Source: JAJDXO01 sp965213765
Lineage (GTDB): Bacteria; Pseudomonadota; Alphaproteobacteria; Rhodospirillales; UBA2165
Reading direction: 5' to 3'
Length of the DNA: 64,000 bases
NCBI GenBank assembly: GCA_965213765.1
Contig: OZ243926.1
Span: 372,001 to 436,000, forward strand
Part shown: in pieces, positions 44,740 through 53,036 of the stretch
Position numbering within the stretch: position 1 is the first letter of the stretch
How the letters are laid out: each line of letters begins with the position of its first letter
Made by a program: the position numbers and the translations under genes
Notes under the pieces: generated by a model
What the model was told of the DNA's origin: nothing
Databases searched by the model: none
Seen by the model: the letters and a program-made list of their open reading frames with translations, nothing else

Positions 44740-46074
44740 TTACAGGAAGGAGAATTGCAGCAGACCCGTACTCAGAACCGGGAAATTGATCAGGACGATC
44801 AGGACCAGCAGCATGGTGACGGCGAACGGGAATGCGCCCGAGAAGATATCGTAGAGAGTCACGTTCGGGTCGTTGATCGTACTCTTGATGACGAAGCACG
44901 ATATCCCCAGGGGCGGGGTCAGCAGACCGATCTCGGCACCGACCACGGTGACGATGCCAAACCAGATCAGATCCACGCCGAATTCCTCGAGCGCGGTCAA
45001 GAACAGGGGCACGACGATCAGGATGATCGATGCCGTGTCCAGGATAGTCCCCAGCGCCAGCATCAGGATCACATACATGGTCATGATCTGACCGAGCGTG
45101 AGATCCAGACTGGTGAGCCATTCGCCGAACATGGTCGGCAGGCCGGCGACGCCCAGCATCCGGCTGTACATGCTGGCGGTGATGATCAGGAACAGAATGG
45201 CCGAGGTGATGTAGCCGGTTTCGACCAGCACCTCCCACAGATCACCCCACGAGAGGGCGCGCTTGAACCAGGCGATGAGCATGGCGGCCAAGGATCCCAT
45301 GGCGCCGGCTTCGACCGGGGTCACGACACCGCCATAAATGCCGCCCAGCACCACCAGCACCAGGATGACGACCGGTGAAATCTTGGCCACCAGATCCCCC
45401 CAGGTCATGTTGGCCCAGTCCTCGCCGGCCACGTCCCTGGATTCGTCACCGCCGACGAAGCTTGGCCAGGCGTAGGACAGAATGAGGATCAGGATGCAGT
45501 AGGCGATGGACAGGATGATCCCGGGAACGATGCCGGCGATGAACAACTGACCCACCGACTGCTCGGTGACGATGGCGTAAATAATCAGCATGGCGCTCGG
45601 CGGGATCAGCATGCCGAGCACGCTGGACCCGGCGATCACACCGACGGTAAACCGGGACTTGAAGCCGAACCGGTTCATCTCGGGCACTGCGACGCGAGTG
45701 AACACCGAAGCCGACGCGATGGTCGAACCGGTGATCGAGGCAAAGATGGCGTTGGCGGCAACCGTCGCCATGCCGAGCCCGCCCCGGATCCGGTAGAACA
45801 CGAAGTTGGCGACTTCGTAGACGTCCTTGCCCAAGCCCGCCTTACTGACCACCAATCCCATCAGGGCGAACAATGGCACGGTGGCGAAAACCTGCTCGGC
45901 AACCGTGTCGGCAATGGATTCAGACAACAGGGCGACCGCGATATCGACATTGTCGCGGATGATCCAGACGCCGATAAACGACACCGTGCCGAGGGCGATC
46001 GGGATGTAAAGTCCCGTATAAATCAGGACGACGATAAGGACGACGGAAGCAGCGCCGATTTCAACTGGGGACAT
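44740..46074 (-). CDS. dctM: TRAP transporter large permease (DctM)
   Basis: A 444-residue inner-membrane protein with about twelve helices; MSPVEIGAASVVLIVVLIYT is the start used, although a longer frame runs upstream into dctQ. SITGSTIASASVFTRVAVPE, GSSVLGMLIPPSAMLIIYAI and LTPPLGISCFVIKS are the family motifs. It pumps a C4-dicarboxylate or other organic anion with sodium. It lies 20 bases after the dctQ gene. Confidence 0.95.
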   Translation of the reverse strand: MSPVEIGAASVVLIVVLIYTGLYIPIALGTVSFIGVWIIRDNVDIAVALLSESIADTVAEQVFATVPLFALMGLVVSKAGLGKDVYEVANFVFYRIRGGLGMATVAANAIFASITGSTIASASVFTRVAVPEMNRFGFKSRFTVGVIAGSSVLGMLIPPSAMLIIYAIVTEQSVGQLFIAGIVPGIILSIAYCILILILSYAWPSFVGGDESRDVAGEDWANMTWGDLVAKISPVVILVLVVLGGIYGGVVTPVEAGAMGSLAAMLIAWFKRALSWGDLWEVLVETGYITSAILFLIITASMYSRMLGVAGLPTMFGEWLTSLDLTLGQIMTMYVILMLALGTILDTASIILIVVPLFLTALEEFGVDLIWFGIVTVVGAEIGLLTPPLGISCFVIKSTINDPNVTLYDIFSGAFPFAVTMLLVLIVLINFPVLSTGLLQFSFL

Positions 46075-46094
46075 ATGCGTACCTTCTTGCCCGG

Positions 46095-46661
46095 CTATTC
46101 GCCCGTGGGCGTTGTCTCGGGCTCCGCGCTCGCCCCGGGCCGCAAGTAGCGGTACCCGAACGCCAGAAATTGCAGCAGGGTGACGAAACAGCCGAGAACG
46201 ATAATGACCTTGATGGGCCATTCGGGCGCGGTGAACACGCCTTCATCGCCGACGTAATAATTATGGACCCAGGCGTCGATCATCTCGGGTACCGCGCCAA
46301 CCAGCACGATGGCAAGGAATATTGCGCCGATGAGGTCAAACGCGGCACCCAGGAAGCGATGCACATTAGGCTTCCGGGCCCGCATGATATTGAAAAAACC
46401 TTCAGACCGGGTTAAGCGGCCGCGACGGGTCGCATCGCCCAACTGAAGAAAGACAATCCCAACGATGGAAAGTTCCACCAATTCCAGGACGCCGTGAAAC
46501 GGATGGGCGAACAGGGTCCGCGAGAACGCATCCACGTTGATCATCACCATTAGGGCGAAGACCCACAACGACCCAATGGTATTCATCCAGGTCAGAACAA
46601 AATTGAGCAGGGCAACGAGGGCGCCGTCATTGGACGGCGCCCTCACAGACACATCAGACAT
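46095..46661 (-). CDS. dctQ: TRAP transporter small permease (DctQ)
   Basis: A 188-residue four-helix membrane protein. NVDAFSRTLFAHPFHGVLEL and ELSIVGIVFLQLGDATRRGR are typical of the DctQ family. It couples the binding protein to the large permease. It is located between dctP and dctM, as in most TRAP operons. Confidence 0.92.
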   Translation of the reverse strand: MSDVSVRAPSNDGALVALLNFVLTWMNTIGSLWVFALMVMINVDAFSRTLFAHPFHGVLELVELSIVGIVFLQLGDATRRGRLTRSEGFFNIMRARKPNVHRFLGAAFDLIGAIFLAIVLVGAVPEMIDAWVHNYYVGDEGVFTAPEWPIKVIIVLGCFVTLLQFLAFGYRYLRPGASAEPETTPTGE

Positions 46662-46694
46662 CGTGAGGTCCGCTGATTAGCTTGCGCTAACCGC

Positions 46695-47780
46695 TTACTC
46701 TTTGTCCCAATGACGCAGGATCGGCTGCTGGGCAGCCCGCATGGCGTCCATGTATGCAGCCAGCACCTTGGTGCCCGGCAGACCCTTCTTGTCCTGCGCG
46801 GCGGCCCAGTCCTTGGCCACGTTCGGCATGGCCTTGGCCCACTTGTCCCGCTCGGTGGCGCTCATGACGTGAACCTTGCCGCCTTTGGCCTCGTAGGCCT
46901 TGTAGCTGGCTTCGGCCACATCGAGGGCCTTCTGGGAGGTGTGGTCACGGTAGGCAATCGAGGCCTCCGAGATAGCCTGGCGGATAGAAGCGGGAAGTCC
47001 GTCCCAAGCCTTCTTGTTCATGGTCACAACTTTGGAGTTTGCCGTACCCATGTCGCCTTTGAGCATATAGGGCGCGACCTCATACATTTTCCGGCCGACA
47101 ACCGCTTCCGGCCACAGCATGATGGTGTCCAGCACGCCGGTCTTCAGCTTGTTGTAGTATCCCACGAGGCTGCCGGGGACCGTGGCCGCGCCGAAGCCCT
47201 CGACCCAGCGGGCGTTCAAGCCGGCAACGCCGATCTTGTCACCCTTGAAGTCCGCAGTGGTCTTGATCGGGTGCTTGGAGAACATCTGATAGGTGTCGAG
47301 CACCGCGACGCTGGTCAGGTAGACCTGATTAAACTTGGAAAACGCGGACTTGAACTCCGGAAACTTCTCGGCCAAGCCGTCGATGGTCCTGGAGAGGAGC
47401 CGGGGATCGGTGGTCACGAACGGAGACGCATAAGCCACCATCTGAAGCGGCACCTTGTCCTGGTGGAACACGGTGGTCACCACGCCGATGTCACCCAGGC
47501 CCTTCTGCATGCCGCCCATGACGCCGCGCGGCTTGACGATCTGACCGCCCCAAGCCTGGTTCCAGTCGATCTTGTACTTGCCGCCCTTGGCCAGCCGCTT
47601 GTCGACCTCGGGGATCATGAAGTTGGCAAATTCCTTCACCCACATGGACTTGAGCGAATAACCGTCGATGGCCGTCATTTTGATCATCTCTGCGGCCTTC
47701 GCCTGCCCGGCGGAGAATCCCGCGACCAGCGCGCCGGCGGCGGCGAGAGCAATGGAAATCTTCAATGCATTGAATTTCAT
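46695..47780 (-). CDS. dctP: TRAP transporter substrate-binding protein (DctP)
   Basis: A 361-residue periplasmic binding protein. The start ATG at 47780 (MKFNALKISIALAAAG) has AGGAAG before it; an upstream ATG eight codons away is less likely. The signal peptide ends near GQAKA. The mature domain resembles the DctP family (GDKIGVAGLNARWVEGFGAA, YEVAPYMLKGDMGTANSKVV). The ligand is not evident; the resemblance is not specific to C4-dicarboxylates. It is the first gene of the operon. Confidence 0.92.
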   Translation of the reverse strand: MKFNALKISIALAAAGALVAGFSAGQAKAAEMIKMTAIDGYSLKSMWVKEFANFMIPEVDKRLAKGGKYKIDWNQAWGGQIVKPRGVMGGMQKGLGDIGVVTTVFHQDKVPLQMVAYASPFVTTDPRLLSRTIDGLAEKFPEFKSAFSKFNQVYLTSVAVLDTYQMFSKHPIKTTADFKGDKIGVAGLNARWVEGFGAATVPGSLVGYYNKLKTGVLDTIMLWPEAVVGRKMYEVAPYMLKGDMGTANSKVVTMNKKAWDGLPASIRQAISEASIAYRDHTSQKALDVAEASYKAYEAKGGKVHVMSATERDKWAKAMPNVAKDWAAAQDKKGLPGTKVLAAYMDAMRAAQQPILRHWDKE

Positions 47781-47821
47781 TTTTTGTCTTCCTGTGTCGT
47801 TCACAAAAATCTGAAAAATTG

Positions 47822-47836
47822 TATCGCGATGCGATA
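47822..47836. promoter_or_regulatory. Candidate IclR operator upstream of the TRAP operon
   Basis: TATCGC-GAT-GCGATA is a perfect 6-3-6 palindrome, 42 bases upstream of the dctP start. Fifteen-base palindromes of this design are typical targets of IclR regulators, and the operon ends with an iclR-type gene. Another TATCG occurs nearby at 47843. Confidence 0.5.
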
Positions 47837-47921
47837 ATAGCGTATCGGCGGGCCGAACTTAGGTCAGACCATTATCCGGTGTCAATCGGCGATCTTTGCG
47901 CAATCCATTGCAGGCGCCGCC

Positions 47922-47950
47922 AAAAAAAACGGGCTGCGATCAGCAGCCCG
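47922..47950 (-). terminator. Rho-independent terminator of clpA
   Basis: On the minus strand CGGGCTGC, a five-base loop TGATC and GCAGCCCG form a perfect eight-base-pair stem, followed by eight T. It lies 28 bases beyond the clpA stop codon. Confidence 0.9.
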
Positions 47951-47977
47951 CCCACCTGGCTCAAAATTGTAGGAAAA

Positions 47978-50365
47978 TCATTCGACCAAGGCCGGGGTCT
48001 TGGACTTTCCGGAACCGCCGGGGCCCTTCTTCGGCCCATCATCCGGCCCGTCATCCATGCCCTTGCCCCGGCCCTTACCGCCGCTTTGTCCGGGTGAGCC
48101 CTTGGGCAGCGCAATCTTCGGGAAGTCAAACGCGACCTTGCCGTCCTTGATCGTGGCGAGGACCGAACCGCCCTTCGACAGCTTGCCGAACAGCAGTTCT
48201 TCGGCGAGCGGCTTCTTGACGTGTTCCTGGATGATCCGCGCGAGGGGCCGCGCACCGAACCGCCTGTCGTAGCCCTTCTTGGCCAGCCACTCGCGGGCGG
48301 TCTCGTCCAATTCGATGGTCACGTCGCGGTCGCTCAACTGGGCTTCCAGTTCCATGATGAACTTGTCGACGACACGGCTCATGATCTCCGGTGTCAGGTT
48401 GTCGAAGGCAATGGTTGCATCCAGCCGGTTACGGAACTCCGGCGTGAACATCCGCTCGATCGCCTCTTCGTCGTCTCCGGTGCGTTCTTCCCGCTCGAAA
48501 CCGATGGCCGGCTTGGCGAGCTCGCTGGCCCCGGCGTTGGTGGTCATGATCAGGACGACGTTGCGGAAATCGACGCCCTTGCCGTTGTGGTCGGTCAGCT
48601 TTCCGTGATCCATCACCTGCAGCAGAATATTGAACAGGTCGGGATGGGCCTTCTCGATCTCGTCCAGCAAGAGGACGCAATGGGGATGTTGATCGACGGC
48701 ATCGGTCAGCAGACCACCCTGGTCGAAGCCCACATATCCCGGGGGCGCACCTATCAATCGTGAGACCGTGTGCCGCTCCATGTACTCGGACATATCGAAG
48801 CGGGTGAGCTCGATGCCGAGGCTGCGGGCCAGCTGCCGGGCGACCTCGGTCTTGCCGACGCCGGTGGGGCCGGAGAACAGGTAGCTGCCGATGGGTTTTT
48901 CGGGCTCGCGCAGGCCCGCCCGCGCCAACTTGATGGCCCCGGCCAACGCACCGATGGCCTTGTCCTGACCGAAGACCATGGTCTTGAGGTCGCGCTCCAG
49001 ATTGCCGAGCGACTTCTTGTCGTCCCGCGATACGGATTTCGGAGGGATGCGCGCGATCTTGGCGACCACCGCTTCCACGTCCTTCACCGAGATGGTCTTC
49101 CGGCGTTTATTCTCGGGGACCAGCATGCGTGATGCGCCAACCTCGTCCAGCACATCGATCGCCTTGTCGGGCAGCTTGCGGTCGTGAATGTAACGCGCCG
49201 CGAGCTGAACCGCCTGACGGATGGCTTCGGAGGTATAGCGGACCTGATGGTGCTCCTCGTAATAGGGTTTCAGGCCGCGCAGGATCTTGACCGCATCCTC
49301 GACCGAGGGCTCACTGATATCGATCTTCTGGAACCGGCGAACCAGCGCCCGGTCTTTCTCGAAGTAGCCGCGATATTCCTTGTAGGTGGTCGACCCGATG
49401 CACCGGAGCGTGCCGCTCTGCAGCGACGGCTTCAGCAAGTTCGATGCATCCATCGAACCGCCGGAGGTCGCGCCCGCGCCGATGACCGTGTGAATCTCGT
49501 CGATGAACAGGATGCTCTTTTCGACGTTCTCCAGTTCGGTCAGCACCGCCTTGATGCGCTCCTCGAAGTCGCCCCGGTAGCGGGTACCGGCCAGCAGGGA
49601 ACCCATATCGAGGGAATAGATCGTGCTGCCGAACAGTACCTCGGGCACACTTTCCTCGACGATCCGCTTGGCCAGGCCCTCGGCGATGGCTGTTTTGCCC
49701 ACGCCCGGATCACCCACATAGAGCGGATTGTTCTTGGTCCGGCGGCACAGGACCTGAATTGTCCGCTCGATCTCGGGTTCGCGGCCGATTAACGGATCGA
49801 TCTTGCCGTCGATGGCCTTCTGATTGAGGTTCACGCAATAGCTCTCGAGGGCCTCGTGGCCCTTGCGCACCACTTTCTCCTCGGTGGCTTCCTCCTCGGT
49901 GCCGTTCACCGACTGGGAGCTCGAGAAGCCCGGCACCTTAGCGATGCCGTGGCTGATGTAGTTCACTGCGTCCAGCCGGGTCATGTCATGCAGTTGAAGG
50001 AAATACACCGCATGGGCCTCGCGCTCTGAGAAGATCGCCACCAGCACGTTCGCCCCGGTAACCTCCTCACGGCCCGAAGACTGCACATGAATCGCGGCCC
50101 GTTGGACCACCCGCTGGAAGCTGGCCGTCGGCTTGGGCTCCGCCAGCTTGCTGGTGATCAGATCAGTCAACTCTTCATCGATGAAGTCCGTCAGGTCCTT
50201 GCGCAGTTGCTCGATCTCGACGCCACAGGCGCGGAGAACGGCAACGCTGTCCTGGTCTTCCGTCAACGCCAGCAGCAAGTGCTCGAGCGTCGCATATTCG
50301 TGGTTACGCTCGGTGGCGAGTCCCAGCGCCCGGTGCAGACTTTGTTCTAAATTGCGAGAGAGCAT
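47978..50365 (-). CDS. clpA: ATP-dependent Clp protease ATP-binding subunit ClpA
   Basis: A 795-residue AAA+ unfoldase that feeds substrates to ClpP. The Clp-N domain (about 1-145) is followed by two ATPase domains with Walker A GDPGVGKTAIAEGL and GPTGVGKTEVARQL and Walker B FIDEIHT and LLDEIEKAH. The ClpP-binding loop is seen in AKPAIGFEREE, as in ClpA and not ClpB. The tail after about residue 750 is a Gly/Lys/Asp-rich extension (GGKGRGKGMDDGPDDGPKKG). It lies 29 bases after clpS. Confidence 0.97.
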   Translation of the reverse strand: MLSRNLEQSLHRALGLATERNHEYATLEHLLLALTEDQDSVAVLRACGVEIEQLRKDLTDFIDEELTDLITSKLAEPKPTASFQRVVQRAAIHVQSSGREEVTGANVLVAIFSEREAHAVYFLQLHDMTRLDAVNYISHGIAKVPGFSSSQSVNGTEEEATEEKVVRKGHEALESYCVNLNQKAIDGKIDPLIGREPEIERTIQVLCRRTKNNPLYVGDPGVGKTAIAEGLAKRIVEESVPEVLFGSTIYSLDMGSLLAGTRYRGDFEERIKAVLTELENVEKSILFIDEIHTVIGAGATSGGSMDASNLLKPSLQSGTLRCIGSTTYKEYRGYFEKDRALVRRFQKIDISEPSVEDAVKILRGLKPYYEEHHQVRYTSEAIRQAVQLAARYIHDRKLPDKAIDVLDEVGASRMLVPENKRRKTISVKDVEAVVAKIARIPPKSVSRDDKKSLGNLERDLKTMVFGQDKAIGALAGAIKLARAGLREPEKPIGSYLFSGPTGVGKTEVARQLARSLGIELTRFDMSEYMERHTVSRLIGAPPGYVGFDQGGLLTDAVDQHPHCVLLLDEIEKAHPDLFNILLQVMDHGKLTDHNGKGVDFRNVVLIMTTNAGASELAKPAIGFEREERTGDDEEAIERMFTPEFRNRLDATIAFDNLTPEIMSRVVDKFIMELEAQLSDRDVTIELDETAREWLAKKGYDRRFGARPLARIIQEHVKKPLAEELLFGKLSKGGSVLATIKDGKVAFDFPKIALPKGSPGQSGGKGRGKGMDDGPDDGPKKGPGGSGKSKTPALVE

Positions 50366-50394
50366 GACCCATGCGGCCCTTGTTGTTTAAATCG

Positions 50395-50727
50395 CTATTC
50401 CTTTTCGATCGTGCATTGCAGCGGATGCTGATGCTGCTGCGCAAGATCCATGGTTTGATTCACTTTCGTCTCGGCGACTTCGTAGGTGTAGACGCCGCAA
50501 ACACCGACACCCTTCTGGTGGACGTGCAGCATGATCCGCGTTGCCTCCTCGTGGCTCTTGCTGAAAAAAGACTCCAGCACATGAACGACGAATTCCATCG
50601 GCGTGTAGTCGTCGTTCAGCATCAAGACCTTGTACATAGACGGCTTCTTGGTCTTGGTCCGGCTTTTTAGAGCGACCCCGTGTTCGAGATCGTCGTCGCC
50701 GTTTCGTCCGTCGTCGTCGCGTTTCAT
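50395..50727 (-). CDS. clpS: ClpS adaptor for ClpAP
   Basis: A 110-residue adaptor that binds N-degrons (Leu, Phe, Tyr, Trp ends) and delivers them to ClpA. The conserved core YKVLMLNDDYTPMEFVVHVL, the HEEATRIMLHVHQKGVGVCG region and the ending TMDLAQQHQHPLQCTIEKE are present. The start at ATG 50727 gives the normal short acidic/basic N-terminus; the frame upstream is not coding. It forms an operon with clpA. Confidence 0.96.
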   Translation of the reverse strand: MKRDDDGRNGDDDLEHGVALKSRTKTKKPSMYKVLMLNDDYTPMEFVVHVLESFFSKSHEEATRIMLHVHQKGVGVCGVYTYEVAETKVNQTMDLAQQHQHPLQCTIEKE

Positions 50728-50892
50728 CGTTTCTTGGTTGGTCTCAATGCGTCTCGTCCGCGTCAGGAAATCTGCCAGTCTGCGCCCGTGGCCATGGGCA
50801 CCGAACCCCAAATATATGCCGTCCGGGCCGGACGTGCAAAATTCCATTCCAGGAATACCGCTAATATACGGCCAAATTCGTTAATTTGACGA

Positions 50893-51127
50893 TCAATTCC
50901 GAAAGAGAGAGTTGCTCAGTCCGTTGTCGCCCACCTTGACCCGAAACACGTTGTTGGGAACCTGATCGGGATCATGGGGCGGAAATTCCAGCGGTTCGGT
51001 CTTGCGCGCCCAGACAGGCGAACCAGCTGAACTTGCGAACGATCGGATTGGTGGTCTGTTGGGCCGCACGGGCAGCCAACAAAATCAACGCAAGGACGGC
51101 GAGGCATCGTGCCGACCAATGGCGCAT
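50893..51127 (-). pseudogene. Possible broken gene for a small exported protein
   Basis: Within the 640-base gap between clpS and the DD-carboxypeptidase gene, the minus strand opens at ATG 51127 with a signal-peptide-like start (MRHWSARCLAVLALILLAAR) and TTNPIVRKFSWFACLG, stopping at 50972. A different frame over the second half reads VWARKTEPLEFPPHDPDQVP and NNVFRVKVGDNGLSNSLFRN before a stop at 50893, which looks coding. A frameshift near 51030 would join them. I do not recognise the family; the rest of the gap (50728-50892 and 51128-51367) shows nothing clear. Confidence 0.35.
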
Positions 51128-51367
51128 GGCTAATTTTGCACCGCTGATTCGTCGTTAACACTTTCTTTAAGGCCATTTGGAACAGTCCAGTCGGGGTCGT
51201 TGGATACCCGGCCGGTGCCGGAAACAATAGCAGCCGCCCGCCGCGAGCGGCTTCAGGGACCAACATAGAGTGCGGATGGACAGGTCTGAGAACATGCCGT
51301 ACCTTCGGTCTTTGGGAGTAGAGAGATGGGGCAAGCAACGGCGCCCCAAGCGGGCGTACGGAGGCTC

Positions 51368-52588
51368 ATGGTGATTGACCGCATATTCTCTTGTTTCCGC
51401 CGCGCTGCATTTGCAGCCGGTTTGGCCGTCGCCTCGCTCCTTTTGTTTCCCCATTCCGCCTCGGCGAAATATGCGTCTATCGTCCTCGACGCGGATACCG
51501 GTGAGGTCTATCACGCGGTAAACGCCCAGACCCGAAACTTCCCGGCCTCGCTGACCAAGCTGATGACGCTCTATCTGCTGTTTGAGGCCGTGGAGAACGG
51601 TAAACTCAGCATGAATTCCCGGATGAGCGTTTCCCGGCGGGCCGCGGCGCAGCCGGCCTCCAAGCTGGGCCTGCGCCCCGGCGGCACCATCAAGGTTAAG
51701 ACCGCTGTTCTCGCGCTGATCATCAAGTCGGCCAATGATGTCGCTTCGGTGGTCGCCGAGACTCTGGGCGGAACCGAACGCAAATTCGCCATGCTGATGA
51801 CGGCCAAGGCCCGCAAGCTCGGGATGAGCCGCACCACCTTCCGCAATGCCTCCGGCTTGCCCCATCGCGGTCAGCTGTCCACGGCCCGCGACATGTCGAC
51901 GCTGGCCCGCGCCGTCCAGGCGCACTTTCCGAAGTACTATGGCATGTTTGGCCGCAAGGCCTTCGCCTTCGGCGGCCGCACCTACCGGACCCACAACAAG
52001 CTGCTGAAAACCTACGACGGCGCCGACGGCCTCAAGACCGGGTATATCCGTGCTTCCGGCTACAACGTGATCACCTCCGCGGAACGGTCCGGCCAACGGA
52101 TCATCGGCGTGGTGTTCGGCGGCAATTCCGCACGCTCCCGGAACCGCCACATGGCCAACCTGCTGGACCGGGCGTTCGACAAGAAACGGCGGGAAGCCCT
52201 GGCCTCGAACGGCGTGATGCCGGGCCGCAAGCCGATCCTCCGGCTTCCTGGCGCAACCGCCAAACAAAGGGTGGTGACCTCTTCAGGGAACGTCTGGGGC
52301 ATTCAAGTGGGTGCCTTCTACTCCCGCCGCCCTGCCCTTGCCGCCGCTCGCAAAGCCGCGCAAACGCTGGGCGCCATAGCCGAGGGCGGGCAGATCACCT
52401 TGATGCCGCTGCACAGGAGCAAGCGGCGTGTTCTTTACCGGTCGCGAATTCTGGGGATTGGCCGCACCGATGCTTACCGCGCCTGCCGGAAGCTCACCCG
52501 TCATCGGATCCCGTGCATGGAGGTGCGCCTGCCCGCCGGCGTGGCTTACGCGTCCTCGGGGCCGGCATCGGAAGGGTCCCTGAACTAA
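51368..52588 (+). CDS. D-alanyl-D-alanine carboxypeptidase with SPOR domain
   Basis: A 406-residue exported PBP5-like enzyme that trims peptidoglycan pentapeptides. After the signal peptide (ending SASA) come the three motifs: SLTK (SxxK), KSAND (SxN) and DGLKTGYI (KTG). The C-terminal ~80 residues (VWGIQVGAFYSRRPALAAAR) are an SPOR domain that would direct it to septal wall. ATG 51368 is preceded by CGGAGG; an upstream ATG at 51326 would add 14 residues. It has no neighbour in the same direction. Confidence 0.94.
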   Translation: MVIDRIFSCFRRAAFAAGLAVASLLLFPHSASAKYASIVLDADTGEVYHAVNAQTRNFPASLTKLMTLYLLFEAVENGKLSMNSRMSVSRRAAAQPASKLGLRPGGTIKVKTAVLALIIKSANDVASVVAETLGGTERKFAMLMTAKARKLGMSRTTFRNASGLPHRGQLSTARDMSTLARAVQAHFPKYYGMFGRKAFAFGGRTYRTHNKLLKTYDGADGLKTGYIRASGYNVITSAERSGQRIIGVVFGGNSARSRNRHMANLLDRAFDKKRREALASNGVMPGRKPILRLPGATAKQRVVTSSGNVWGIQVGAFYSRRPALAAARKAAQTLGAIAEGGQITLMPLHRSKRRVLYRSRILGIGRTDAYRACRKLTRHRIPCMEVRLPAGVAYASSGPASEGSLN

Positions 52589-53019
52589 GCCGAAGCCGAC
52601 CAGCGGCGCACCCGCCGCAGGCAGGACGCCCGATGATGGCGCCGCCAAGTTCGGAAATCCCACACCTCGTCGCTGATCTCCATCCACTCGGTGCCGAGAT
52701 AGACCATGGCCTCGCGGCGGCCACCGCCCGGCAGCCGGATGGACTTCATGACCAGGTCATGGCCGTCGTCTCCAAAACGGTGTATGCGGTCCGCCGCCTC
52801 CAGGCCAAGGCCGGCGACGTACCGGCCGCCGGTGACCTCATCCGCCGCCTCGACAAGTACCGGGCAGGTCTTGCCGAGCACCGTGCGGGTCACATGGCCG
52901 TCGATCCAAGCCGGGCGGAGGCGGGTCGCCGGAATGCGTTGACCGGCGACCCAAGAGAGAACATCCGGGTCCATGAGCGTGCCGTAGAAGAAATATGGGG
53001 GCGCCGCCGGCTTGGCCAT
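52585..53019 (-). CDS. Gamma-glutamylcyclotransferase (AIG2-like) family protein
   Basis: A 144-residue protein with the AIG2/GGCT fold: YFFYGTLMDPDVLSWVAGQR at the start holds the substrate loop (YGTLM), and later comes GLGLEAADRIHRFGDDGHDL. The Glu that acts in GGCT enzymes is not obvious, and the substrate is unknown. Its end overlaps the end of the convergent carboxypeptidase gene by four bases. It is 17 bases downstream of the phosphohexomutase gene and may be co-transcribed. Confidence 0.85.
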   Translation of the reverse strand: MAKPAAPPYFFYGTLMDPDVLSWVAGQRIPATRLRPAWIDGHVTRTVLGKTCPVLVEAADEVTGGRYVAGLGLEAADRIHRFGDDGHDLVMKSIRLPGGGRREAMVYLGTEWMEISDEVWDFRTWRRHHRASCLRRVRRWSASA

Positions 53020-53036
53020 CGAAAGGGCGGCGCCGA

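Noticed and set aside
50916..51338. A 140-codon minus-strand frame in the clpS-carboxypeptidase gap
   Set aside because: Its composition is odd, and the signal-peptide-like frame in the same stretch is more plausible.
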